The notes: generated from the sequence alone by a model not told the origin. 64,000 bases of DNA from Sporopachydermia quercuum (GCA_001599295.1 BCGN01000009.1:496001-560000), one strand, 5' to 3'. Counted from the first letter of the stretch, positions 32,119-43,196 are shown. Numbers and translations are program-made.

Positions 32119-32628
32119 TAGAATAAGGAATCAAGTGAAGTTTCAGGTGTTAGAATAGAAATATGAGTTACTGAGTAAGGACCCTTTTTACTAGTAGAGT
32201 ACATACAGTTAGGAATTGTAATCAGGTTGAATTGGCTCAACAGAATGAATGAATTAGTTTAGCAGGATGCTAATAATTGTATTGAGTGTTTATATGTATC
32301 TAAATGAGGATGATGAAACTTATAAACTGAAGGCCGATATTGTATAGCTATTAATATGCTTGCTTTATGGTATCATATGTCAACCTAAGTTAACCATTTC
32401 TACGAAAGCATTCACTCTATTGAATGTATTGCCATTATGATTAATTTATACTACCTCTTTATTCTATTATCATTTGAACCATTTATTATAGTAAACATTC
32501 CGTATTAATGACTATCTTACCATTACTATACTACAATACCAATATGATACTACTCTCTATCTCTACTAAGAATCTATATTATACTATTATGACACTATAC
32601 TATTATACTNCTCTAATATACCATATCA
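32119..32628. other. Convergent 3' region, PRE2 and FHL1
   Basis: 510 bp of very AT-rich sequence rich in ACTAT/TACTA near 32510-32620, with one ambiguous base at 32610. No gene is seen. Confidence 0.6.
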
Positions 32629-35600
32629 TTATTCTAATCGAGGAGCTTTGATCTTCTCTTCATTTCCTTCTAATTCATCTCCAGGTCTTTTCAATGATAA
32701 ACTTTTCTGCTCTATCATTTGTAGTAGAGATTTAGACTCGGTTTCGGATGCATCAGGCAAAGGTGTTGACGTAGATAACGGGATAGTGCATTTAGTTACT
32801 GGCGTTGACAGAATCGTAGGTATAGGTGTTGATGTGGATGTAGATGTAGTTGACCCGCTAGCAGCAGGTACTTCTGATTGTTCATTCATTGTATCTGTTG
32901 ATTGTTTGGCAGAAGCATTTGATGATGGGACAGTACCTTGTGGCGGCTGTTGAGGTTCGGTCTCAGTCTGCTTTGCATTGGTATTACCACCCTCAGTAGC
33001 CGTAGAATCATTACCGCTAACAGGAGATACTGATTTTGGTGTTGTACTGACTGATGCTTGCTGAGAAGCAGTTGATGCAGCCGGTTGAGTCTTCTGCACT
33101 GGAGACTGTGAAGCAGGTTTACCTACAGCTGTTCCTTTACTGGTAGCAGGTTTACTGGCACCCGCGGTCTTCTTCATAACATTAGCGGTAGCTACAGTGA
33201 CGGCAGTCGTTAGCATTTTGTTCAAGTATTGGGGATTTTTCTCTATCAAATGCGTGGTAAATGCACTGCTGCTTATGTTCATGGTCTTTGCAGCTTGAGT
33301 CATCTGAGCAATTGTTATAGCTAGCGATTGGGTCAGAATAGCTGCAGTTGTACTCTTATCATAGTGTTTGTCTTTCAGCTGTTTCATCAATTGCTGTTGG
33401 AGATATGTTAATGCTTTCATTGTATCACTGGAAATTTCTTTTCCATTCAATTGTTTGCTTTTATTACCAATGGCACCAGCGGAGCCTGCTACGCCAGATC
33501 CAGGGGCAGGAGAAGAGGAACTCCGGCTAGCGTTTTCTGGATCGTAATTTCTGGTGGAATCGTTGTTACTTCGTTGTAACTTGATTTCGCTTGCTAGTTC
33601 TGCTATTGTTTTCTCTTTCTTTGTAGCATTGCTGGCTGTGTTGTTCTGATCTGCAGTGGCTGCTGTTCCTGCACTAGAAGGTGCAGTGCTGTGTTTAACA
33701 CCTTGTGTAACACCTGTACCGGATGCCCCGGCAGGTCCAGTGCCTGCATTAGTTGAAGCAGATGAGCTTGCGGCTCCAGTGGCAGCACCTTTCCCTCTAG
33801 CTGCTGCTGCTCTAGCCTTTGCGGCGGCATTCGCAGCAGCTTTCTTCTTCTGGCGTTCTTTCTCTGCACAGTACTCTTCATCTAAACCCCAAAGCCATCC
33901 TTTGCCCTCTTTTGATATCTTCATGAACGTTTTATTCAACGATAAGTTATGTCGCACGGAACTTTGCCATCCATCGGGACAGTATTTATAATAAGGGAAG
34001 AGTTCCTGTATGGATTTATATATTTCACTAAGGGACATTCCCTTAGGAGAGCCATGTGTCCTTAAACAGGTGGCAATAAGAGTCGAGTAAGAAAGCGGAG
34101 GTTTTGTGCGATACTCTTCCGGGATATCTTCCGGTTTGTATACTATCTTTTCTGCTTTTCGGGATTTCTTTTTAGGTTTAGAATTAGCAGCGGTGGGGTT
34201 GGCAGGATTATTATTAGGATCAATAGCAGTTGTTGAGGAGTCATTTTCGGAATTAACTCTCGATTCGGTTGCTACTCCCGGCTCTCCACTTTCAGAGGAT
34301 TGATTTTTCATTTTAGACCCTCTTCTTCCTTTCTCTTTATCAGATCCTTCTTTGCCGCGCTCTTCGCCGTCTTTGGTCCGATCTCTTTCTGACGCACTAC
34401 TTGGAACGGCAGTTATAGCTCGCAAAGATAAAGCTTCGGCAGGTTTCATTACCTCCGTTAATACTCCCATGCCTCTTCCTTTGTCTCCAGAGACTCCACC
34501 CGAGCCTTTTTCTCCGCTTGCCCCACCTACCCCCCTATCTCCAACCGAGGGAAGCACAAATGTGAACGGTATTTGCCCAATTTGGATCTTTGTGCCATCC
34601 GCTAACGGATACGTAACCCCTGTCTCCACAAACGTATTATCTATAAACGCTCCGTTTCTTCCCAAAATGGATATTTCAAACTGCTGTGTACCGAAATTAT
34701 AAAAGATCTTTGCATGCTTCCGAGAAATAGCCTTTGCTGTACCTAAATGCACGTCTACCGAGTTAGAATTAGGGTTATCCGTTCTTCTTCCGAGGAGTAC
34801 CTGCAGGGTCTGTACGTAGAAGGTGAAGGATTCAAAGTCTAACCTGGCGTATGCGGAGATTTTAGCCGACTCGTCGAACTGAAGAGCTGATTCTCCGAGG
34901 GCGGCTTCTCTGGTTAGAAGAGGTTGCGGGGTTTTAGCTAGAATGGCTGCGGGGTTTGGTCCCGCCAGACTAGAGACACCCGTAGAAGATTCTGAAAGGT
35001 CTTGCTTAATTGTATTAGATGTAGGAGTGTCTGAAAGCTCGGTGGTGAGTCTCGTATTGGTTCCATCGTCAGAGGGACCTGAAGTCCCCGCTAGTTCCGG
35101 GTTCCATTGATCTGGAGAAAAATCCATAAGGTCCGGAGGAGCAGTATTCTCTAGTTTTATGAGAGGCCGTTTAGTGGGTTCGGTGAATGTTGAAGGGAAT
35201 TCTTTATACTCGGATGAAGTATCGGGGCTGGTGTGCTGCTGCTTATTGGTGATGGCAATTGTGGGGTCATCCGGATGTGTCGGATGTGAAAGCGGNGTAG
35301 CGGTAGGATTAATGGGAAGGGTAACGTCGCCAGAAGCAAGTATTGTGTCGTCTGGATTAAGAAGGATATCCTCATTAGGCTGTTTTGTTCCCGAAGAGGA
35401 AAGTGGGGTTCCAGCAGCATTGCTAAGGGTGAATTGTTCCGTTATGGCTGTCTGAGGTTCTGGAGGTACCTGTATCAGGCTTTCCTGGGATAAATCTGGT
35501 ATGGGAGCTTTTAGCAGCGAATCATCATCAATAGAAGGATTAGCAATAGCATCGCCAGTAGTTATAGGAGTATTATTAGTAGTACTATTAGTAGAATTAT

Positions 35601-36393
35601 TGTTTCTATCAGCGTCAACATCAACAGTAATGCTGTCAATATCATTGGTGGTTTTACCAACGGATTCAACGTCATTGCTGTTGGTACTACCATCGTTGCC
35701 ATTATTACCACTAGAATCACTATTAGCACTCTTATTGGGCTCTTGAAATGGCCCCAGCGACCTGAGCGACTCTTGGGCGGTTTCTGCTCCTGTTGATGCC
35801 GCTGCAACTTCTATCAACGTCGTTTCACTGACCATTATAGTTCCCGTTGCCATTGGCTGGTTGAAGTTTGATACCTTACTGTCAACAGCAATACTATTAG
35901 CACTAACCGCGTCATTGTTGCTACTGCTACGCTCATCTATTGAAGCACTAACTGTGGGAATACTATTTTCCTCATGCCGATAGCTTACACTTATTTCAAA
36001 ATCTGTTCTTTTTGGCTGTTCTTTGTCATGCTCCGGCTGTTTGTCATGAACAGACATTGGCATGTTTTCTCCTGGTATCTGTTCATTGTTCCTTATAGTA
36101 CCTGCATCCATCGACTCATTAGTTGGATCTAGTTGAATTTCTGAAATTTCCTTGCTTATTTCCGAGGTTACTAGTGTATTGTCAGTTGTTGATACCTGTA
36201 AAGGGTTCTCATGGATAGGTTTGCCATCAGTTTGCCTTCGCCAATCGGTGGTAGGGTTAGTGGGATTGGTGATGTTGTTGAGAGTATCCATAGGGATGTT
36301 ATCAGCATTTCCGCTGCTATTTCCACTATTTCCACTACTATTTCCGCCTATACTTCCAACTGACTCGCACATTGCATCATCCGAAAGAGGCAT
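32629..36393 (-). CDS. FHL1: Forkhead/FHA transcription regulator Fhl1
   Basis: Co-regulator of ribosomal-protein genes that recruits Ifh1 through its FHA domain. 1254 residues, longer than S. cerevisiae Fhl1 (936), mostly because of Ser/Thr/Asn-rich disordered stretches. The FHA domain is at about 510-610 (AYARLDFESFTFYVQTLQVL, AISRKHAKIFYNFGTQQFEI, LGRNGAFIDN). The forkhead domain is at about 760-845 (KPPLSYSTLIATC, DGWQSSVRHNLSLNKTFMKI, GKGWLWGLDEEY). A helical segment near 985-1070 (DTMKALTYLQQQLMKQLKDK) is followed by Gln/Pro/Ser sequence. The FHA order and sequence are of Fhl1 type, not Fkh1/2. A conserved FHA Leu is a CTG codon. The promoter has two GATTATGTGAT sites. Confidence 0.95.
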   Translation of the reverse strand: MPLSDDAMCESVGSIGGNSSGNSGNSSGNADNIPMDTLNNITNPTNPTTDWRRQTDGKPIHENPLQVSTTDNTLVTSEISKEISEIQLDPTNESMDAGTIRNNEQIPGENMPMSVHDKQPEHDKEQPKRTDFEISVSYRHEENSIPTVSASIDERSSSNNDAVSANSIAVDSKVSNFNQPMATGTIMVSETTLIEVAAASTGAETAQESLRSLGPFQEPNKSANSDSSGNNGNDGSTNSNDVESVGKTTNDIDSITVDVDADRNNNSTNSTTNNTPITTGDAIANPSIDDDSLLKAPIPDLSQESLIQVPPEPQTAITEQFTLSNAAGTPLSSSGTKQPNEDILLNPDDTILASGDVTLPINPTAXPLSHPTHPDDPTIAITNKQQHTSPDTSSEYKEFPSTFTEPTKRPLIKLENTAPPDLMDFSPDQWNPELAGTSGPSDDGTNTRLTTELSDTPTSNTIKQDLSESSTGVSSLAGPNPAAILAKTPQPLLTREAALGESALQFDESAKISAYARLDFESFTFYVQTLQVLLGRRTDNPNSNSVDVHLGTAKAISRKHAKIFYNFGTQQFEISILGRNGAFIDNTFVETGVTYPLADGTKIQIGQIPFTFVLPSVGDRGVGGASGEKGSGGVSGDKGRGMGVLTEVMKPAEALSLRAITAVPSSASERDRTKDGEERGKEGSDKEKGRRGSKMKNQSSESGEPGVATESRVNSENDSSTTAIDPNNNPANPTAANSKPKKKSRKAEKIVYKPEDIPEEYRTKPPLSYSTLIATCLRTHGSPKGMSLSEIYKSIQELFPYYKYCPDGWQSSVRHNLSLNKTFMKISKEGKGWLWGLDEEYCAEKERQKKKAAANAAAKARAAAARGKGAATGAASSSASTNAGTGPAGASGTGVTQGVKHSTAPSSAGTAATADQNNTASNATKKEKTIAELASEIKLQRSNNDSTRNYDPENASRSSSSPAPGSGVAGSAGAIGNKSKQLNGKEISSDTMKALTYLQQQLMKQLKDKHYDKSTTAAILTQSLAITIAQMTQAAKTMNISSSAFTTHLIEKNPQYLNKMLTTAVTVATANVMKKTAGASKPATSKGTAVGKPASQSPVQKTQPAASTASQQASVSTTPKSVSPVSGNDSTATEGGNTNAKQTETEPQQPPQGTVPSSNASAKQSTDTMNEQSEVPAASGSTTSTSTSTPIPTILSTPVTKCTIPLSTSTPLPDASETESKSLLQMIEQKSLSLKRPGDELEGNEEKIKAPRLE

Positions 36394-36949
36394 CTTATCT
36401 TAACTGGTCATTAAAACCAATTCCCGGTTTTCTATCATTCATCAAGAGAAATAACGTGTGGTCTCTTTACCGTTCGTTGCTTATTGAATATCTTTAAATG
36501 GGTATTTGATATTTATCATCAAATAATCAGTATAATAAATAGGATAGAATAGAATAGATGTAACAGTAGTTAAGGAATACCGGTACAAGTAAAACTTTAC
36601 CGCACTATAAAATCCTTTGAATGCAGCTGTTTGATAATATAACTCTCCCCAATAGTTCTAATATTAATACAATAGTTGATAATACTGGAAGATTCTCTCT
36701 GAGTGCTGAATGTTGAAAGCTGTGTTGTACCTTTAGTGCCTTTGATGCCTTTGGTGCCTTTACCTCAAACAGAGCTGTTAGCGCTAATGATTATAAATAT
36801 GATACAGAAATCGATATAAAACCGCTGAGGCTGATACAAACAGTCATTAAAACGCTGTATAGTGAATACGTCAATAATAGAATGTTTATAGTATATTTCC
36901 TTCTGTTTTAATGCTTCTTTTGCTGCTGTTGCTGTTGTTGTTGCTTGGT

Positions 36950-36960
36950 GATTATGTGAT
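36950..36960 (+). promoter_or_regulatory. GATTATGTGAT motif, copy 3
   Basis: Exact copy about 560 bp upstream of the FHL1 start. Confidence 0.45.
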
Positions 36961-37340
36961 TTTATCTAAGTGAACTACCACAAGATAAACAACATAATAA
37001 GCACGTATCTAAAGACGATACGTTAGTTGATTCGATAGTAGAAAAACCTTTGTTGTTGGCTTAATAGCTGGTAGGTTCAATTTGATACTGTATTACTAAT
37101 CTTTGTATGCATTTATGCTACTTTATTATGATGGATTATTTATTGTCACTGTTATGTTAATGAATTCTTTGGGAGGCTAGTTGGTGTTTTGATGCTTCAA
37201 AGGGAAATGTGAATATCTGTGTCAGATGTCACGAAATGTCTTGTGTGTCTGGGAAATGTCATGGGAGGTTGGACGGGAAGGATCGATACAGTTATTACGC
37301 GCTCACTGAGTAAGTGGATGGGGATGAAGGAGTGTTTTAT

Positions 37341-37351
37341 GATTATGTGAT
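37341..37351 (+). promoter_or_regulatory. GATTATGTGAT motif, copy 4
   Basis: Exact copy about 950 bp upstream of the FHL1 start, same orientation as copy 3. FHL1 is the only gene here with two. Confidence 0.45.
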
Positions 37352-38291
37352 ATTGCATTTGAAATAGAGATTGAAACACGAGACATGGGAGTTGGGACAG
37401 CGTGGGTTTCAGTGATAAAGGAGAAGGTGAAGGTGAATATGAAAAAGAAGGGCAGGAGAAATGAATGATTAGGATAGATCAGTGGTTATTTATAGAGGAT
37501 TTCTTGAACTGAAGCCTCAGGAAGGTGTTGACGTATCAATCAAGAAAGAAATTAAGATAAAAGGGTCTGTCGGGATACAGGATGAGCCATTTGAGGTGGT
37601 GAGGGTTGGAATACTAGATAGTCAAGTCAACTGTTGTTCCGTTGTCAGATGAGACAATTCTGCGAGGTGAGATGATGGGGAACAATTACTGTTATTACTG
37701 TTAAATGACTTGGAATTTTTGATTACCAGGTCCATAAATATAGGTAGAAGTCAGTAATCTTAGATGGATGCTAGAAAGGTTTCCTGAGCAAAAGATTGTG
37801 TAACAGGAATGTTTCTGATGGCTGATGGGTTCAATCTTCTATTGAAATGCATAGTAACAACTACTAACATTTCAATGTAATTAGTACCATCATTTCTCTC
37901 TAATACTAACGAGACACATTTTCTGTTGGAACAAATACTGTAGTTGATCAGCATTACTATTGATTAATCATTGTTGATCTTCTGGTAAGATATCTCTAAC
38001 TACGCTGTCAGTCTCTGCAATACTAAGCATTTACTTAGTAGATTGATAATAATCAATATGATTTTATACACGTTCTTCTTAAAGGATTCCCAAGAATTGC
38101 TATTTATATCCTTTCTATTTCTTATTATTTGAATGTACACACAATTACTATCTTACATCAGCTATCTATTTTACATTCTACACACAGTTCTGCATTACCA
38201 GGAACTTAATATAAACACACACTACTATACACAACACGCCCAACTAGCACAACTTGTTATTCATGTCTTCTAAGACATATCAACACGATAA

Positions 38292-39755
38292 TCAATTATA
38301 GATATCAGCAACGTACTCAACCACAGATTGTAGATCAGACCTTTCCTTCAGCATAATAGTGAGCAATCTTGCAATCTCCTTATCAGCCAATAAAACAGCA
38401 CACGCTTCAGCGGATAGACATGACAAAGGATCACCTTTTCTGGCCCACATGAGCTTCTGCGAAGCGTGTTTGATTGCTTGTTCATATGGAAGTTCACCAG
38501 TTGAGGCCGTCATAAACACCATCCCCATTGAAAACAAGTCTGTAGCGAATGATGGACATTTTGGAGGATTAGTAAGGATCTCAGGTGCTGAAAAGTTCAC
38601 AGTAGTTGGCAGCGTGCCAAATGAAAGATCCAACGAAGGTAGTTTCCAAGTTGGCATTGCTGATGAGAAATCACACAATCTGAAGTCTCCTTGGCGAGTA
38701 ACCATTATGTTTGACGGTTTAATATCAACATGGACGATTTCTGATTTATAGAGAAACTCCAAGGCTGTCAACATTTGTCTGACCAGCAACCAAAACGTAT
38801 TTCTATCCAGCAGAGCAGTTGAAGGTGACGAAGGTAGAGGACCTGAAGTAGGGGTAGTAGGAATTGACCCGTTGAAACTTTCGCTTCTGCTTATGATTCG
38901 TTCTCTCTTTCTTTGGTCCAAATACTCATCAAGACTCATTAATAGTAACTCATATACCAAAACAGGTTTGTTGACGCCTTCTTCCCATTCGCCAAATAGC
39001 TGTATTATATTAAATTGTCCTAAATCACAGCTTTGTTGCATCATTTGATACATAATTTTGGATTCTGACTGAATCACATCTTCACACTTTCTGTACGGAA
39101 CTTTCACGGCTACTTTATACACTTTTCTCTCGAAATCACTGTTTCTTCCATGAGTGCCAGCACTTGTATTCATATACTCACTCTCGTTGTCAACAAGTGA
39201 AAGATCTCCTTTCATGACCTGTGCAAATCCTCCATGGCCTAACTCCTCTTTGGTATTCCAGCTCAGTTTCACAGTACTTTGCACAAATTTGATGCACTTT
39301 TCCCTGCTGTTGACTTCCTTCTCTGTGACATAATGACCAGGTTTCCGGAACAACAGCTCCAGTAGTGGGTCCTCTGTAATACATGACTTCCTTCTGGTGT
39401 CATGGAAAGACTCCCTTGACTTCACTCGCGCCATTGGTGACANAGGAGACAGCGGCAATGAAATACACTGTGGTTTCTGTTCAAAAATATTATTATGGCA
39501 GGTAGCTGGTGTTGTTGGTGGTGTAGCTGGGGCCGAACTACTGCACGTTAGAATGCTGTTGTTAGGACTCAGGGGCTTCTTGAAAGGACTAATCAAGGTT
39601 ACCTTTTCTCCCTTGTTATTATTCATTGTTGTATATTGATTGGCCTTCATGTTGGAATTCAGTATACTGTTAGACATCTGCTGTGAATTCAAAATCATAT
39701 TGTCGTATTTAGAATGAGGCTTGCTCTGAGGTGTCAGAGAAGAGTTGTTGCACAT
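38292..39755 (-). CDS. ISR1: Protein kinase, probable Isr1 orthologue
   Basis: A 487-residue kinase. About 150 disordered residues precede the kinase domain: Gly loop at 172-180 (LGHGGFAQV), Lys at 218 (VAVK), catalytic loop HVDIKPSN from 342, metal-binding DFSS from 362 and APE at 390-392. Two consensus positions differ: HRD is HVD and DFG is DFS. Asp344, Lys346, Asn349 and Asp362 remain, so activity is plausible. The insert between beta4/5 and the catalytic loop is Ser/Thr-Pro-rich. Order supports ISR1: in S. cerevisiae SNT309, RPL11A, PRE2, FHL1, COG4 and ISR1 are consecutive (YPR101-106). S. cerevisiae Isr1 is linked to UDP-GlcNAc synthesis and the Pkc1 pathway. Confidence 0.8.
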   Translation of the reverse strand: MCNNSSLTPQSKPHSKYDNMILNSQQMSNSILNSNMKANQYTTMNNNKGEKVTLISPFKKPLSPNNSILTCSSSAPATPPTTPATCHNNIFEQKPQCISLPLSPXSPMARVKSRESFHDTRRKSCITEDPLLELLFRKPGHYVTEKEVNSREKCIKFVQSTVKLSWNTKEELGHGGFAQVMKGDLSLVDNESEYMNTSAGTHGRNSDFERKVYKVAVKVPYRKCEDVIQSESKIMYQMMQQSCDLGQFNIIQLFGEWEEGVNKPVLVYELLLMSLDEYLDQRKRERIISRSESFNGSIPTTPTSGPLPSSPSTALLDRNTFWLLVRQMLTALEFLYKSEIVHVDIKPSNIMVTRQGDFRLCDFSSAMPTWKLPSLDLSFGTLPTTVNFSAPEILTNPPKCPSFATDLFSMGMVFMTASTGELPYEQAIKHASQKLMWARKGDPLSCLSAEACAVLLADKEIARLLTIMLKERSDLQSVVEYVADIYN

Positions 39756-39929
39756 TTTGGTGAAATACTAGGTATAAAAAAAAAAGTATGCAGTCTGTTT
39801 GTAGAGATATCTTTTAAGAAATTAGAGGAAACTTCTCCTGATTGGAAAAACAGTTTAGTTGAATATCCTGCTTGTTTTAACGTTTATTTGTTTGGTTGAT
39901 TTCTTTCTAATAGCATTTCATTGTCGTTG

Positions 39930-39961
39930 AGTATCTCTTCCAGTATCTCTTCCAGTATCTC
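39930..39961. repeat. 12-bp tandem repeat, AGTATCTCTTCC
   Basis: Two full copies plus a partial third, in the 5' region of the ISR1-like gene, about 175-205 bp upstream of its start. Confidence 0.75.
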
Positions 39962-41671
39962 GATATTGATCAACAGTCTCTTCCTGGACACTTGATTCAA
40001 ATCTCTTCGCTCCCTTAAAATTCTGCTATTTCTTTCTCTCGCTCTTCTCACTCAGAAGTGCTTATGAGTGTAAGTGTGAGTGTTCAAGTTAGCTATTCCA
40101 ACTAATTTTTCATATCTCTTGTACTATGTTCAATATACACCATTCGCGATACAATCCGCCTAAAACCGTAGATATCCACTGTCTGTTCTATAAATATGTC
40201 TTTATGTTGTATATTTTGAGACTGAAGAGCATAATCTTTATTGTTTAATACTCTCTGATTCTATTAGTTATCTTTAATATTCAAATCTGAATTCTCGCCT
40301 CATTACCAGAGAAAAAAAACTGTAGATATATTTGTTGTGCACAGAGGAATGAGCATTATTACCTCTATGGCAAAACAAAACAAGCGAAGCATGGGGAACT
40401 GGCTAACTTTAAATTGATGTCAGTAGGAGAGCCCAATTGGGTTTAAGTGGAAGTACATTTGAGATGCGTCAATTAGTGGATTCTGAGGGAGGGTAACAGC
40501 CACATGGTAGCTGGTCACCAATTTGGTTGCCTTTATTTGATGTGTCAAATGCGGTAATTGACGTAGTATAAAAGTGATTTATAATTATAAACTCATTTTA
40601 TGATTGCGAGAATTCTTATTACTAAGTTTTATGATGTATTTGAGAAGTTTAGTAGTATGAAGAAAGAGGGAGCATGATGGTTTTTCAACTTAAAATTGAC
40701 AGTGCATTGTTTTGCATTAGTTTGCAGGACCGATGCACAAGTCGAGAAATCATTTCGTCGGCCGTAAAAACTGTTTCGGTCATGATGAGAAAGAATGTCT
40801 GGGAATTAAAGGTGTTTCAAGGCAAAAGCTGATAAAAAATTTGAAGAGCTATGGCTGGTTTGCTTGTTCATAAAGCTGGTATCGTTGCCAAAGGAGATTG
40901 GTTCTTTACCTTAGCAGATTTGGTAGATAAGGCAAAAGTTTATCAGTACAACGAGGTCATTAAGAGATTTCAGTTTGAGATTATTTTCTTCAACGCCAGT
41001 AGATCTGTTCGTTGTTATGTAATAACATTTAGTCGTGTCCTTTCATTATTAACAGTATATCTTAATTTTTGGCTTCTCTTATGCTACATCTAATAATTAA
41101 ATGAGCGACTTGTAGCAATTGATGGCATTTTCCATTGCAAGCTTTTTAGAGTTTGATTGAAACTTTTTGATGCATATGCGAATCAATAAGTTAATTAACC
41201 GAAACAAGCATAAAACTGTCCGTTTTCGTAACATGTGTTTCACATGACTGAANACTGTCAGAACTGTAATCAGAAAGCAGTTGGTTGGTTATCTGTGAAG
41301 ATTATCAGATGAGGTAAGTTGCTGCTTAATAGGCTGTGACAAAAAAAAAAAGATATTAAGAAAATGGCTCTTAGGGGTGCTTTAATTGAACTGAGTGTCA
41401 AAAGCCAGGAGAAACAGTAATTTATCAAGTAGCAATTGTCACTCAATATGAAAGAGATTTGACGGGAACTGCGGCTTGAAGTGCTACCTCGAGATTCTGA
41501 CAGGAAGAATGAGGACAACTTCATCAGAAGAACCACAAAAAAGAACCCAATAACTCATAAGACCACTTGCTTTGTTTCACAGCATTTGTTAAGCATTTAA
41601 TTTCACCTTTGGTGCTTCTAAAAGTTATTCGCTTATCTATCAATCTTATCTTCTCCTCGGACTATTTGGAT

Positions 41672-41682
41672 ATCACATAATC
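41672..41682 (-). promoter_or_regulatory. GATTATGTGAT motif, copy 5 (reverse)
   Basis: The plus strand reads ATCACATAATC. It lies about 440 bp upstream of RPN8 in a divergent promoter. Confidence 0.45.
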
Positions 41683-41712
41683 ATTCTATGGAAGAACAGG
41701 GTAACCGCTTTT

Positions 41713-41898
41713 TTATATTANTAGCAAGGATTCCCCCTTCTGATTTCTTCGCAGATTACATGTAATTTCAAAGGCAAAGGTTACACAATCAACAGACTGA
41801 GGTCTGACATTTTGACCAGACTTTGATGCTGGCCATCCAGTTGCCGTGATAAATGTATAGATGCCAATAAAGGTGAAGACTATCAAGAAAGCTATCAT
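41713..41898 (-). CDS. Possible small membrane or secreted protein, unrecognised
   Basis: A 61-codon frame from ATG: a hydrophobic N-terminus (MIAFLIVFTFIGIYTFITAT) that could be a signal anchor or signal peptide, then GWPASKSGQ and a polar region with two Cys ending shortly after an ambiguous base at 41721. It is divergent from RPN8, 221 bp away. It is too short and unrecognised to be sure of, and it overlaps a possible Rpn4 site of RPN8. Confidence 0.25.
   Translation of the reverse strand: MIAFLIVFTFIGIYTFITATGWPASKSGQNVRPQSVDCVTFAFEITCNLRRNQKGESLLXI
41770..41779 (+). promoter_or_regulatory. Possible Rpn4-type site upstream of RPN8
   Basis: AAAGGCAAAG resembles the GAAGGCAAAA element reported for proteasome genes in Candida (8 of 10 bases), about 340 bp upstream of RPN8. 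Weak alone; noted because PRE2 also has a PACE-like core. Confidence 0.25.
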
Positions 41899-42119
41899 CT
41901 ATCGTTAGAAAGACTGTTAATGGTGTGAGAGAACATTTGAACATAACAGTTATTATTTTGGAGAGTCCAACGTTGAGATTGAGAGTAATCTAATCAAGAT
42001 CACCAACAGATTCATGCAATTACGTTCTGTAGATACAGATTTAGCTGCAAACGAATGAGAAAGCTTATGAGGAGCATCTAGAACAATCAAGCCAGAATCC
42101 ATCCATAATCTCACCAGAA

Positions 42120-43196
42120 ATGCCAGGTACAACCTTACAAGAAGTTGCTATTTTAAGCAAAACCGTGACAGTAGCACCATTAGTGTTGTTATCAGTTGTA
42201 GATCATTATAACCGTACTAAGACGACAGGCAAGAAGCGAGTATTAGGAGTTTTACTAGGAGATGCATCGGGTCGCAATAATACGATACGAGTGGCGAATA
42301 GTTTTGCAATCCCCTTTGAAGAAGATGAAAAGAATCCGTCTGTTTGGTTTCTAGATCACAACTATATAGAAAGTATGTGTGATATGTTTAAGAAGATCAA
42401 CGCCAAAGAGAAGTTAATCGGCTGGTATCATTCAGGACCCAAATTAAGAGCATCTGATTTAGAAATCAATGATTTATTCAAGAAATACACACCAAACCCA
42501 TTATTATTGATTGTTGATGTTGTTCCTAGCGAGGTTGGAATCCCCACTGATGCCTATTTCGCAATTGAGGAAATTAAAGATGATGGTACATCAACAGAAA
42601 AGACATTTGTTCATGTACCCAGTGTGATCGAAGCAGAAGAAGCCGAAGAAATTGGTGTTGAACACTTATTAAGAGATATTCGTGATCAAGCTGCTGGATC
42701 GCTATCAATGAGATTGACAAATCAGCTACAGTCTTTACAGGGATTAAATAGTAAACTACGGGATATTGCTAAGTATCTCGATGATATACTTGAAAAGCGA
42801 CTACCTGTTAACCACGTCATTCTAGGTAAACTTCAAGACGTGTTCAATCTTTTACCTAAATTGTCTGGAATTTACGGTGGAGAGAGTCCAACTACAGCTG
42901 ATGATAAGAAAGATGCTATTGTTGATGCTGGGGTGTTGGGATCTAAGTCAGATGATTTATCTCGAGCATTCACCATGAAAACAAATGATGAGCTTATGAT
43001 TGTTTATTTGAGTAGTATGATCAGAGCCATTATAGCATTCCATGATTTGATCGAGAATAAAATCGAGAACAAAAAACGTGAAGAAGCTTTGAATGCAACT
43101 GAAGTCGATGCAGCTAAAACTGAGACTACGGAAAACNGTGAAGCTACTGATCAACAAGAAAAGGCACAACCTCAGTCAGGATCAAAAACTGATTGA
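42120..43196 (+). CDS. RPN8: 26S proteasome lid subunit Rpn8
   Basis: MPN-domain scaffold that pairs with the deubiquitinase Rpn11 in the regulatory lid. 358 residues. The MPN domain (about 15-150) has [30 protein letters not shown] and [20 protein letters not shown]. As in Rpn8 generally, the zinc-binding JAMM set is absent, so it is structural. A helical C-terminal region (about 200-320, including [20 protein letters not shown]) forms the lid bundle with Rpn11, and a Thr/Glu/Gln-rich tail ends the protein. One codon is ambiguous near 43136. Confidence 0.95.
   Translation: MPGTTLQEVAILSKTVTVAPLVLLSVVDHYNRTKTTGKKRVLGVLLGDASGRNNTIRVANSFAIPFEEDEKNPSVWFLDHNYIESMCDMFKKINAKEKLIGWYHSGPKLRASDLEINDLFKKYTPNPLLLIVDVVPSEVGIPTDAYFAIEEIKDDGTSTEKTFVHVPSVIEAEEAEEIGVEHLLRDIRDQAAGSLSMRLTNQLQSLQGLNSKLRDIAKYLDDILEKRLPVNHVILGKLQDVFNLLPKLSGIYGGESPTTADDKKDAIVDAGVLGSKSDDLSRAFTMKTNDELMIVYLSSMIRAIIAFHDLIENKIENKKREEALNATEVDAAKTETTENXEATDQQEKAQPQSGSKTD

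Larger units (their letters stand above)
36394..38291. other. FHL1 promoter region and ISR1 3' side
   Basis: 1.9 kb between two minus-strand genes. It holds two exact GATTATGTGAT motifs (36950, 37341), a repeated TGCCTTTG/TGCCTTTA run near 36733-36760 and a GCTGTT run near 36920-36945. Small frames at 37197 and 37760 are not convincing. Confidence 0.55.
39756..42119. other. Divergent promoter region, ISR1 and RPN8
   Basis: 2.4 kb. It contains a 12-bp tandem repeat (39930-39961), the reversed GATTATGTGAT at 41672-41682, AAAGGCAAAG at 41770, and a possible small minus-strand gene (41713-41898). Frames at 40733-40873, 40851-41093 and 41270-41536 are not convincing. Confidence 0.5.

Noticed and set aside
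40733-41093. Two overlapping small frames of 46 and 80 codons
   Set aside because: Neither shows a family motif. They overlap in different frames, and no splice sites join them convincingly.
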